DNA of 13,490 bases from the NCBI GenBank assembly GCA_021298935.1, contig JAJTHR010000020.1:1-13490 (forward strand), in the 5' to 3' direction. This DNA is from Parachlamydia sp. GTDB taxonomy: Bacteria > Chlamydiota > Chlamydiia > Chlamydiales > Parachlamydiaceae. The notes beneath the pieces are model-generated. The model made no database searches. It saw only the letters and a list, made by a program, of their open reading frames with translations, and had not been told where the DNA came from. The translations under genes and the position numbers were made by a program. Below are positions 1 to 8,855 of the stretch, in pieces; positions within the stretch are counted from its first letter, which is position 1; each line of letters begins with the position of its first letter.

Positions 1-383
1 AAACGGGCTTCCGTATAACGCATCGCAGCCGGAGGGTCTCCATCAACGGAACCAAAGTTCCCTTGCCCATCCACAAGGTTGTAGCGCATCATCCATTTCT
101 GCGCCATTCTGACCAGCGTGGGATAAATGACAGCTTCTCCGTGAGGGTGGTAGTCGCCCGACGTATCACCCGAAATTTTAGCGCACTTACGGTGCTTACC
201 GTTAGGACTTAAATTAAGCATGCGCATGGCATAAAGAATGCGGCGCTGGGAGGGTTTTAAACCGTCGCGTGCGTCCGGCAAAGCGCGTGAAATAATGACC
301 GACATTGAATAGCGCAAATAGCTATCCTTCATTTCATCTTCGACATTTCGAGTTACAATGACTTCATCTTTTGTGTAGGACAT
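1..383 (-). CDS. gyrA: DNA gyrase subunit A, N-terminal part (runs off the window)
   Basis: This is the first 127 codons of the DNA gyrase A subunit, the breakage-reunion subunit that with GyrB introduces negative supercoils using ATP. The frame is open from an ATG at 383 to the left edge. Visible family motifs are [19 protein letters not shown] near residues 32-46, [19 protein letters not shown] near 78-95 and the catalytic tyrosine Tyr123 in AAMRYTEAR (E. coli Tyr122). The start is set by an AGGTGA ribosome site that overlaps the gyrB stop codon; only 6 bases separate the genes, so they are surely co-transcribed and probably translationally coupled. The quinolone-resistance region is unusual: the positions of E. 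coli Ser83 and Asp87 are Ala84 and Pro88. The immediate partner is a true gyrB, which favours gyrA over the paralogue parC, although the C-terminal domain that would settle this lies outside the window. Confidence 0.95.
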   Translation of the reverse strand, partial: MSYTKDEVIVTRNVEDEMKDSYLRYSMSVIISRALPDARDGLKPSQRRILYAMRMLNLSPNGKHRKCAKISGDTSGDYHPHGEAVIYPTLVRMAQKWMMRYNLVDGQGNFGSVDGDPPAAMRYTEAR

Positions 384-385
384 AT

Positions 386-389
386 TCAC

Positions 390-391
<2 letters not shown>
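386..391 (-). promoter_or_regulatory. gyrA ribosome binding site overlapping gyrB stop
   Basis: Read on the minus strand, AGGTGA lies just before the gyrA ATG and shares its first two bases with the TAG stop of gyrB. It matches the AGGTGA end of the sequence complementary to 16S rRNA, so a terminating ribosome on gyrB would sit on the gyrA initiation site. This fixes the gyrA start and suggests coupled synthesis of the two subunits. Confidence 0.7.
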
Positions 392-2906
<2,515 letters not shown>

Positions 2907-2934
2907 TTAAAAATAGGGGTCTTAATCTCTTGCT

Positions 2935-3273
2935 TTAACCAATGCGAAAAAAGATCGTCTTGATTTCCACTTGAGGAAATTTTTGTCTAAGAGCTTTAAG
3001 CAGCCGCGGTTTTTCATGTTGGCTAAGCAAACTATAAAGCGTTGAGTTTTTTACTTTTACCAAAAGCACCCCTTCTCTGAACGAGACCGCTTGCGTCATG
3101 GGGGCTAGCTGGGGGCCTATGATATCTGGCCAAAAAGCCAGGATTAAATCGGAGCGCTGCTGATACACATGACCGATTTTTTCAAGGACAGCAGGAAGCA
3201 ACTCATTCATCCGGCGAGTGGTCAGTCGGGTTCCGTCATAAAAACGAGGCGTGCGGGAAGAAAACTTGCTCAC
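2935..3273 (-). CDS. dciA: DciA-type helicase loader/operator (DUF721 protein)
   Basis: This 112-residue protein matches the DUF721 pattern: a conserved tryptophan in AFWPDIIGPQLAPMTQ (Trp48, Gly53), then a REGVLLVKVKNST strand pair (66-78), a leucine-rich helix and the closing IFFRIG. DUF721 proteins (DciA) assist the replicative helicase DnaB in bacteria that lack the phage-derived loader DnaC. The start is a GTG: an in-frame TAA lies only two codons upstream, and the next methionine, Met22, would remove a charged N-terminal stretch. No strong ribosome site precedes the GTG, so initiation may be weak. It is the first gene of the dciA-gyrB-gyrA unit, an order also known beside dnaA-dnaN-recF in actinobacteria, which supports the replication role. 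Function is inferred from family and context. Confidence 0.88.
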   Translation of the reverse strand: MSKFSSRTPRFYDGTRLTTRRMNELLPAVLEKIGHVYQQRSDLILAFWPDIIGPQLAPMTQAVSFREGVLLVKVKNSTLYSLLSQHEKPRLLKALRQKFPQVEIKTIFFRIG

Positions 3274-3302
3274 AGGTTATTCTTTTGGGCTTAAAAGGAT
3301 TT

Positions 3303-3332
3303 ATTATACCAGAAAACGAGGCTCGGAAACAA
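3303..3332 (-). promoter_or_regulatory. Promoter of the dciA-gyrB-gyrA operon
   Basis: On the minus strand a perfect TATAAT (3303-3308) is preceded, after 18 bases, by TTGTTT (3327-3332). Transcription would start near 3296, giving a leader of roughly 20 bases before the GTG of dciA. It lies between the porin-gene terminator and dciA, where a new transcript would be needed. The -10 is ideal and the -35 matches the consensus at three of six positions. Confidence 0.6.
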
Positions 3333-3386
3333 TCAAATTTTAGAGTGTTTTTTTCGGGCAAGGATCCTATTGGAAGTAGCGCGGGG

Positions 3387-3417
3387 AAAAAAAAATGGCC
3401 GGGGGAAGCCCGGCCAT
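3387..3417 (-). terminator. Intrinsic terminator of the outer-membrane protein gene
   Basis: Read on the minus strand, ATGGCCGGG and CCCGGCCAT form a perfect 9-base-pair GC-rich stem (3395-3417) around a 5-base loop, followed by a run of eight or more T (plus-strand A run 3387-3395). It begins about 20 bases after the stop of the porin-like gene. This is a textbook rho-independent terminator and separates that gene from the dciA operon. Confidence 0.93.
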
Positions 3418-3438
3418 GAAAATCAACAAGAAGCAATC

Positions 3439-4482
3439 TTAGAAATGCATTCCAAAAGCTAAAGAAATGCTTTCCGAGTGCCATTTCACGTCTTTTAAAG
3501 GAACTCTTACTTGGCATTTTGTTTTAACATCGCATAAAGATGTATCGCAAATTGTTGCAGTATCATGTCCGTGTTTTGCTTCAAACCATTGGAAACCGCC
3601 TTTCAAAGCGACGTACCAGCAATCACATAAATCCCACTTCACACCGAAATCAAGCACATTACCAGTCGCTCTTTTAGCATGGTGATGGAATCCACTTGGA
3701 AGATCCGTACGTAAATTCCAGTGCGCTTTTGCATCGTAAGTCGCCCAGTGGTATTCATAATCCAGGAAGAATTCCCAATCGCACATGAAACGGTAATCCA
3801 TGTTGAATCCAATGAACGGTCCGTTCCATCTTGTATGATAGCGGCTGTTAAGGCTCTCTGAGCTATAGCAGGAATCGCTGCTGTAGCTGCTGTAATCACA
3901 TGTTGAGTAGCAGGAGCGGACTAAAGAAGAATCAAAGCCTTCAGCGCAGCAGCTACCAAATTTCAAGTTGCGATCGCGTAAATGCTGTCCTTTCCAGGAA
4001 TAACCAACCAAGGGTGTGATCGAGAAACTGTCATCGCATAATTTAAACTCATAACCGACAGCCACATCTGCATCATACACATGTCCTCTTACGCTTGCAT
4101 GAGTGCAAGAGAATTCCACATCAGAACAATCTCCAAATCTCATATAATCTGAGTCGGTGTTTTTTCCACTGTTGATCCAACCGTAGTCGCCAGACGCACG
4201 AAAATAAATTCCATCGCATGTCACGTATTCGCCTTTGGCTTCAATTTGCCAAATGTGCAAATTTTTCCATTTTAAATGAGAGCTAACACCAAATGGAGAA
4301 GAGGTGTATGACTCGTCGCAGTCGTTAGAGCATACTAAATCAGCACTAGTCTTCCACTCAAGTGTGTCTCTACGATATCCAACGCCAATTTCAAGAGATG
4401 AATCTGTTGCTTCAGGCCAGAAAGCATTTGCAGCAGAGCAACTCAGAAGAGACGCCATAATTGTCACAAGTATATTGCGCAT
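3439..4482 (-). CDS. Cysteine-rich outer-membrane beta-barrel protein, Pom porin-like
   Basis: The 347-residue product has an N-terminal signal peptide ending SAANA, with likely cleavage after Ala20. Alternating polar/aromatic strands typical of a beta-barrel follow, and it ends in phenylalanine (LAFGMHF), the usual C-terminal signal for barrel assembly. It has 18 cysteines, 17 of them after the predicted cleavage site, including a CC pair (178-179) and a Ser/Tyr/Cys-rich stretch (191-210) likely to be a surface loop. The IEIGVGYRRD-like start of the mature part (IGVGYRRD) and the overall look resemble the Pom porins described from Protochlamydia, which replace MOMP in amoeba symbionts; I did not align them. 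The start has GAGGA about 8 bases upstream. It is a single-gene unit with its own promoter element and terminator. The disulfide-linked envelope role is inferred from chlamydial biology. A lipoprotein reading (LLSC at 12-15) is possible but less likely. Confidence 0.75.
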   Translation of the reverse strand: MRNILVTIMASLLSCSAANAFWPEATDSSLEIGVGYRRDTLEWKTSADLVCSNDCDESYTSSPFGVSSHLKWKNLHIWQIEAKGEYVTCDGIYFRASGDYGWINSGKNTDSDYMRFGDCSDVEFSCTHASVRGHVYDADVAVGYEFKLCDDSFSITPLVGYSWKGQHLRDRNLKFGSCCAEGFDSSLVRSCYSTCDYSSYSSDSCYSSESLNSRYHTRWNGPFIGFNMDYRFMCDWEFFLDYEYHWATYDAKAHWNLRTDLPSGFHHHAKRATGNVLDFGVKWDLCDCWYVALKGGFQWFEAKHGHDTATICDTSLCDVKTKCQVRVPLKDVKWHSESISLAFGMHF

Positions 4483-4563
4483 ATATATATGTCCTCAAAT
4501 GAATTAAATGTTCAGGGTTCTTTAAAAATGTCACTTTAACAATATTTTCTAGAAATAAGCAAT

Positions 4564-4569
4564 ATTATA
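4564..4569 (-). promoter_or_regulatory. -10 element of the outer-membrane protein gene
   Basis: A perfect TATAAT on the minus strand lies about 80 bases upstream of the porin-like start codon, leaving a leader of roughly 75 bases. No good -35 hexamer is present at 16-18 bases spacing; the region is simply AT-rich. The 14-base palindrome further upstream may supply activator or repressor binding. The rest of the 225-base gap to ispH shows no gene and no clear ispH terminator. Confidence 0.45.
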
Positions 4570-4604
4570 CTGAAGTATTTACGAAAATAGCTTCTTAGCC
4601 ATGC

Positions 4605-4618
4605 TAAAATGCATTTTA
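4605..4618. repeat. 14-base perfect palindrome upstream of the porin promoter
   Basis: TAAAATGCATTTTA is its own reverse complement over all 14 bases. It lies about 35 bases upstream of the TATAAT of the porin-like gene, and a smaller TAGC-CAT-GCTA repeat overlaps its left edge (4596-4606). The position and symmetry fit a dimeric regulator site, but AT-rich palindromes also arise by chance. Confidence 0.45.
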
Positions 4619-4707
4619 CTTTGAACCATTCAAATCTATAAACAATTTAACTAGTGCTACTTAAGTCTTAATTCGCTTCTTTCTAATTTTCGTTAGTCCA
4701 AGTCGTT

Positions 4708-5646
4708 TCAATTTAAAAATTTTGCATTGACAATGGGTTTTGGCAGTTGAAAAACGACATCTTCATTCGTATAGATGACATCCTCTACTTGCTCGACCCC
4801 TAATTCAATCAATTTTTGAATACAGCTTTGTACAATTTCTTCAGGCGTGGAAGCACCGGCAGTCAATCCGATCGTCCGCTTGCCCTCAAGCCATTTAGAC
4901 TGGATTTCTTTTTCATCGTTAATGAGGTAGGACTCGATGCCCCTTGTAGCTCCAGCCTCACGCAATCTGTTTGAATTGGAACTTTGGGGATCGCCTACCA
5001 CTAAGATTAGGTCAGTTTGATCGGCAATTTCGCGCAATGCCATTTGTCTATTCGTTGTGGCATAGCAAATGGAAGAGCTGGGAAGTGTCTCAATATGGGG
5101 ATATTTTTCCACTAAAGCTTGCGTGATGTCTTTGACATCATCCAGACTTAGTGTCGTTTGGGTGATATAAAATAATTTCATATCAGGCAAGTAATTGAGA
5201 GTTTGGACATCTTCGCAGGACTCTACAATCGTCGTCACATCGGGAGCTTCCCCGGCTGTTCCGATAATTTCCACATGATTGCGATGCCCGATCAATACAA
5301 TTTGATACCCTTGGGCGGCGAAACGTTTGACAGCCGAATGCACACGTGTGACTAAGCCGCATGTCGCATCAATTTCGATTAGCTGCCTCTTTTTGGCCTG
5401 CTCTCTGACCGCTGGAGATACGCCATGAGCGGAATAAATCAGCCGCGCGCCGAAAGGAACATCTTCGACATCTTCGATAAACACAGCCCCTTTCGATCTC
5501 AATCCCTCCACCACATGCCGATTATGCACGATTTCATGCTTGACATAGATGGGGGCGCCCCAGAGGACAAGAGCTTTTTCAACAGTTTCGATGGCACGTT
5601 CGACACCTGCACAAAAACCGCGTGGTTTTGAAAGTAGTAATTTCAT
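4708..5646 (-). CDS. ispH: 4-hydroxy-3-methylbut-2-enyl diphosphate reductase (IspH/LytB)
   Basis: IspH is the last enzyme of the non-mevalonate isoprenoid pathway and reduces HMBPP to IPP and DMAPP at a [4Fe-4S] cluster in the cytoplasm. With the start at 5646 (MKLLLSKPRGFC) the product has 312 residues and key positions fall on the E. coli numbering: cluster cysteines Cys12 and Cys96, His41 (VKHEIVHNR), His124 and Glu126 (GHRNHVEI). The third cysteine is Cys194 in SSICYATTNRQ. TQTTLS, SSNSNRL and TAGAST complete the substrate pocket. In-frame ATGs at 5658 and 5685 would add 4 or 13 residues not matching E. coli IspH; none of the three has a good ribosome site. One oddity is DATCGLV, where E. 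coli has DATCPLV. The gene follows the phosphatase gene closely and probably shares its transcript. Confidence 0.95.
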   Translation of the reverse strand: MKLLLSKPRGFCAGVERAIETVEKALVLWGAPIYVKHEIVHNRHVVEGLRSKGAVFIEDVEDVPFGARLIYSAHGVSPAVREQAKKRQLIEIDATCGLVTRVHSAVKRFAAQGYQIVLIGHRNHVEIIGTAGEAPDVTTIVESCEDVQTLNYLPDMKLFYITQTTLSLDDVKDITQALVEKYPHIETLPSSSICYATTNRQMALREIADQTDLILVVGDPQSSNSNRLREAGATRGIESYLINDEKEIQSKWLEGKRTIGLTAGASTPEEIVQSCIQKLIELGVEQVEDVIYTNEDVVFQLPKPIVNAKFLN

Positions 5647-5657
5647 TGTTTTTACCA

Positions 5658-5677
5658 TAGGCGAAAAAATACGCCTA
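5658..5677 (-). other. Small hairpin just upstream of the ispH start
   Basis: TAGGCG and CGCCTA form a perfect 6-base-pair stem with an 8-base, mostly T loop (minus strand). It lies 11 bases before the preferred ispH ATG and would cover the alternative ATG at 5658. No conventional ribosome site is visible here, so the hairpin could shape initiation, but it is short and may be incidental. Confidence 0.35.
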
Positions 5678-5695
5678 AATCCCATTTTTTACAAG

Positions 5696-6166
5696 TTAAT
5701 TATTAGACTTAATGTGGTTGATGAGTTGTTGACAGCTCTCTTCAAGCATGTCCAGCACTTCATCAAAAGCACCTTCAGCGCTGTAATAAGGATCGGGAAT
5801 TTCCCGGCCGCGATACTGGCCGCTGAATGCGGTCATCAAATGCAATTTTGCCCGGACTTCCGGTTTTTTGGCATGCTGGAGAAGAAATTGCAGGACTTCC
5901 TGATCGGCAACAAGGATGTAGTCGAACTCATCAAAAAAATGCCTTTGAAAGACTTGGGCCACGCCTGTCAGCTCAATCCCTCTATTCTTAGCCGCCTGGC
6001 GCATGCGGCGATCTGCCGGCTTGCCAACATGCCAGTCCCCCACGCCGCAGCTTTGCACCTCTATCTCAACATCTTTTTCGTGGCGAGCCAGGTGTTTTAA
6101 AATTCCCTCGGCAGCAGGCGAGCGGCAAATATTGCCAAGGCAAACAAAAAGAACTTTAACTTTCAT
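5696..6166 (-). CDS. Low-molecular-weight protein tyrosine phosphatase
   Basis: The 156-residue protein has the full catalytic set of low-molecular-weight tyrosine phosphatases. The P-loop is CLGNICRS at residues 9-16 (nucleophile Cys9, phosphate-binding Arg15), and the general acid is Asp125 in DPYY near the C-terminus. Length and motif order match the family, whose members dephosphorylate phosphotyrosine; bacterial ones often act on tyrosine kinases of polysaccharide export or, if secreted, on host proteins. No signal peptide or membrane segment is seen. An arsenate reductase of the same fold is less likely because the DPYY general-acid motif is intact. It sits between the Pkn1-like gene and ispH, so it may belong to a phospho-signalling pair with the former. 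The start lacks a strong ribosome site. The physiological substrate is unknown. Confidence 0.9.
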   Translation of the reverse strand: MKVKVLFVCLGNICRSPAAEGILKHLARHEKDVEIEVQSCGVGDWHVGKPADRRMRQAAKNRGIELTGVAQVFQRHFFDEFDYILVADQEVLQFLLQHAKKPEVRAKLHLMTAFSGQYRGREIPDPYYSAEGAFDEVLDMLEESCQQLINHIKSNN

Positions 6167-6224
6167 ACGAACTTGAATTTTGGGTTTCTCTGACTAAAAG
6201 TCAGGTAGGTTGCGAGGCAGAAGG

Positions 6225-6274
6225 AAAAAATTTTATTGAAGGCAATAGTTTTCACTATTGTCAAGATAAAATTT
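6225..6274 (-). terminator. Bulged hairpin with T run after the Pkn1-like gene
   Basis: On the minus strand, about 60 bases after the stop of the Pkn1-like gene, AAATTTTA pairs with TAAAATTT, TTGA with TCAA and CAATAG with CTATTG, around a TGAAAA loop. Two small bulges break the stem, and a run of six T closes it. It could be a weak terminator or attenuator before the phosphatase gene. The stem is AT-rich, so efficiency would be modest. Confidence 0.35.
6235..6264 (-). promoter_or_regulatory. Possible promoter of the phosphatase-ispH genes
   Basis: A perfect TTGACA (6259-6264, minus strand) is followed after 18 bases by TTCAAT (6235-6240), which matches the -10 consensus at four of six positions. 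Transcription would start near 6228, giving a leader of about 60 bases that contains a short CTGAC/GTCAG hairpin (6190-6204). The element is embedded in the hairpin described at 6225-6274. The rest of the 165-base gap shows nothing else. Confidence 0.3.
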
Positions 6275-6331
6275 CTTTTCATATGACCGCAAAATGCCTG
6301 AATTTCAACCAGATAAATCCTAAATTAAGGT

Positions 6332-8293
6332 TCAAGCATTAGCTTCTTGCACATCGGCAGCACAACGGAAGCCATACGTGCCATTGACAGTCCCTGGATT
6401 ATTGCGGTGGCGCCTTGAACAGCGCAAATCTTCTTTCAGGCTTTTCCAGCATCCGCCCCGCAATACGCGATAAACCCCTTGTAATGGCCCTTGGGGGTTA
6501 TCAGGCTCCTGAATAGAAGCTTCATAGTAATTATAGCCATACCAGTCATGGCACCATTCGTACACATTTCCGGGAAGGTCATAAAGTCCGAATCCATTGG
6601 GGGCATAACTCATCACAGGCGTTGTGTCTGAACTGAAAAAGTTGGCCTGCGATTTTTCAATTTCTTCCCCTGTCGGATAAAGAGCATTTTCAACACCCCC
6701 CCTAGAGGCAATTTCCCATTCCGCTTCGGTCGGCAGTCTTTTTCCCACCCATTTTGCATAGGCTATAGCGCCATACCAGGTCACTCCTACAACCGGATGC
6801 CTGGAATAGCCAGATTCAATGCTCAATTTTCCGGCGCTCCGCTTAATGCGTGAATCGCGCAAGCGGATAATGTCGATGTGGTTGCTGTCTTTTTCTCCTC
6901 CCATGACTTCCAAGAAACGGACGAATTGTTCATTTGTAATGGGGTGCATATCAAAGGCAAAGCTTGGAAGGAAAATTTGATGGCGCGGCATCTCATCCCG
7001 GTTTCCATCTTGACTCCCTCTATAAAAAGCTCCTCCCTGGATAATCACCATGTCTGTTAGGATCGGCTTGATATTAGAGACATCTTTTCTTTCAGGATTA
7101 TAAACCTTAACAGCCGTATTGATTTGGAAAATGGCAGCGGGATCCGGATCGGTTTGCGGCCGCTCCAATTGAGGGTTTTGAAGAAAGGGCCTTAAATTGA
7201 CAGAGTTTTCTTCTGCAGGCCGTACAGCCTCCTTAACGGCCGTCGCTATAGCGGGTTCTTCTTTGATGATTTCAGCCAGAGGAGGCAGCTCTAAAATACA
7301 TTTTTCCATCACAGGGGGCGGTTCATAAACAGGCATTGCGATGGGAGCCGGGCTTCTTGTCGATGAGCGCACATCAGCCATCAGTTCCACAAGAAGTGTA
7401 GGCCTCTTTACAGGATTGGCCTGCAGACAGCTTTGCAAAAGAGGATCCCATGAATAACGAAACGCTTCTTTTTGCGAAGGCATCTCAAAAATTCCTTCCG
7501 GCAGTTCTTTCATCAATAAATAGTAGGCGAGGACGCCAAAAGCGTAGCTGTCTGCCTTTATGTCAGGACTTAAGGAGGCGTTCAGCCTTTTTTGTTCGGG
7601 GGCTAAAAAAGCGTAACTTTGCAGAAAAGAGGCGTGCAAAGGAATTAATTGCTGCTGATCAATAGAGGGGCTGGGAAACGCATCTTCGCCTGTTTTTTCC
7701 CAAACACCGGGGAGCCCGATCGTTAGCGCCTCTGCCACATTTTTGTAAATGCGTGTTAAAACTGCTCCCGAACCGATGATCCAGGAAAGCCCAAAATCGG
7801 AAAGAAATATCTGAACCCCTTTCCCAGTGATTTTCTTTCCAACCAGAATATTATTTAGTTTCAGGCCTAAATGCGAAAGCCTTTTGCCGTCTGCTTGCTG
7901 TTCATGGGCATAGTCCAAGCCTTGAGCTGCCTGGTATAAAATGTGATAAATTTCTTCTTCATCCAGCGGGCTGCTAAGCGAATTTAAATAGTGGGCTAAA
8001 TTTTTTGTCTCTCCGCTATCATTTGTAATGCAATCGGTGACAATAAAATAGGTCCCTTGTGAAAAAGAAATATTATGGGTCTTGACGATCTGGGGATGAT
8101 CCAAGGAGGCGATGAGGCTAATGTCATTTTGAAATCTTTGAATAAAACCCGGATCGGCTGCAAGCTCTTCAGGTAAAATTTTTAATGTACATTGCCGCTT
8201 CATAAAACGATGTTCAGCCAAGAAAACAGTTCCGAGTGTTCCTTGGCCGATAGGTTTTATTAGATGGTAATCTCCTAAGATACGGTGATCCAT
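6332..8293 (-). CDS. pkn1: Pkn1-like protein: Ser/Thr kinase-like domain fused to SUMF1/FGE-like domain
   Basis: The 653-residue protein begins with a Hanks-type kinase fold (about 8-305): glycine loop GQGTLG (16-21), Lys38, DFG at 166-168, APE at 231-233. The catalytic loop, normally HRDLKPEN, reads HLGLKLNN (141-148), so the catalytic Asp is Gly143. The usual helix-C Glu position appears to be Asp57, and the DFG-APE segment is long (about 65 residues). A Pro-rich linker (310-410) leads to a formylglycine-generating-enzyme-like domain (412-645) with RLPTEAEWEIASRGG, GNVYEWCHDW, LRGGCW and YGFRCA. The paired catalytic cysteines of true FGE are not seen at the expected place. No membrane segment or signal peptide is visible. 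This architecture is that of chlamydial Pkn1. The start has AAAGGA upstream of the ATG. Genes for a hydrophobic and a coiled-coil protein precede it, and a tyrosine phosphatase follows. Catalytic activity is uncertain; a scaffold or pseudokinase role is plausible. Confidence 0.88.
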   Translation of the reverse strand: MDHRILGDYHLIKPIGQGTLGTVFLAEHRFMKRQCTLKILPEELAADPGFIQRFQNDISLIASLDHPQIVKTHNISFSQGTYFIVTDCITNDSGETKNLAHYLNSLSSPLDEEEIYHILYQAAQGLDYAHEQQADGKRLSHLGLKLNNILVGKKITGKGVQIFLSDFGLSWIIGSGAVLTRIYKNVAEALTIGLPGVWEKTGEDAFPSPSIDQQQLIPLHASFLQSYAFLAPEQKRLNASLSPDIKADSYAFGVLAYYLLMKELPEGIFEMPSQKEAFRYSWDPLLQSCLQANPVKRPTLLVELMADVRSSTRSPAPIAMPVYEPPPVMEKCILELPPLAEIIKEEPAIATAVKEAVRPAEENSVNLRPFLQNPQLERPQTDPDPAAIFQINTAVKVYNPERKDVSNIKPILTDMVIIQGGAFYRGSQDGNRDEMPRHQIFLPSFAFDMHPITNEQFVRFLEVMGGEKDSNHIDIIRLRDSRIKRSAGKLSIESGYSRHPVVGVTWYGAIAYAKWVGKRLPTEAEWEIASRGGVENALYPTGEEIEKSQANFFSSDTTPVMSYAPNGFGLYDLPGNVYEWCHDWYGYNYYEASIQEPDNPQGPLQGVYRVLRGGCWKSLKEDLRCSRRHRNNPGTVNGTYGFRCAADVQEANA

Positions 8294-8343
8294 GCAAGTC
8301 CTTTTTTTCTTTCAGACGAAGATAATCTGTTTGAGGATTATTT

Positions 8344-8844
8344 TCAAATGACTTCCCAGGAACGGCCAGCAATCGACCGATGAATCGAATTAGTCGGCGG
8401 ATAGATAAAAAAATGAATTTGATTAACAAAGCGGAGAATCAAAAGCGCCACGAGATATAGAAATTTTTTTGGAGGCCTAACAGGGGTTTCGATAGAAGCT
8501 TCCATTGCTACTGGACAGGGCGGGGTGATCTCTTCTGAAACAGCAACTGGCAGCTCGCTCGGAACTGCCTCCAAATGCTCAATTTCTTCATTGATTACAG
8601 TTGTTTCTATCAAAGAAATGACCGGTATAGTTTCATTGATCTCTTCATCTACTGTAGGGGATGAGGTATTAACTTTCTCTTCTGCTGCTGCAGCAAAAGC
8701 GTTTTTTTTTACATCTTCCGCTTTTTCAATAAGAATTCTAAAATCATTAAAACCGTTTTTAAGTTCATCGATTATTAGCCTACGACTAGCTATTCTCTGC
8801 GGCGTCGTAGGGGTTGTGGAAGTTATTGAATGAGGGCTTATCAT
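8344..8844 (-). CDS. Hypothetical protein with C-terminal hydrophobic segment
   Basis: I do not recognise this 166-residue protein. It starts with a Ser/Thr/Pro-rich stretch (1-16), has a charged, probably helical part (20-57), then a long acidic and Pro/Val-rich low-complexity region (60-124). A PPKK basic cluster precedes a hydrophobic segment of about 20 residues (128-147, LYLVALLILRFV at its core), which contains one arginine. A short polar tail ends the protein. The layout suggests a tail-anchored or single-pass membrane protein. It lacks the bilobed hydrophobic domain typical of chlamydial Inc proteins. The ATG has AGGAT six bases upstream, supporting translation. It begins 11 bases after the coiled-coil gene and ends 50 bases before the Pkn1-like gene, so the three are likely co-transcribed. 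Its function is unknown; a role with the Pkn1-like protein is conjecture. Confidence 0.75.
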   Translation of the reverse strand: MISPHSITSTTPTTPQRIASRRLIIDELKNGFNDFRILIEKAEDVKKNAFAAAAEEKVNTSSPTVDEEINETIPVISLIETTVINEEIEHLEAVPSELPVAVSEEITPPCPVAMEASIETPVRPPKKFLYLVALLILRFVNQIHFFIYPPTNSIHRSIAGRSWEVI

Positions 8845-8855
8845 TTTTTATCCTG

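Noticed and set aside
3236..3517. 93-codon minus-strand frame spanning the dciA start, its promoter and the end of the porin gene
   Set aside because: It crosses a strong terminator and promoter and overlaps two well-supported genes in another frame.
4423..4450. Lipoprotein signal (LLSC) in the porin-like protein
   Set aside because: The Leu-Leu-Ser-Cys is a loose lipobox, a clear AxA-type cleavage site follows at Ala20, and a barrel with C-terminal Phe is not usually lipidated.
5647..5685. Longer IspH starting at the ATG at 5685
   Set aside because: The start at 5646 puts Cys12, His41, Cys96, His124 and Glu126 on the E. coli numbering; the extension matches nothing known and has no ribosome site.
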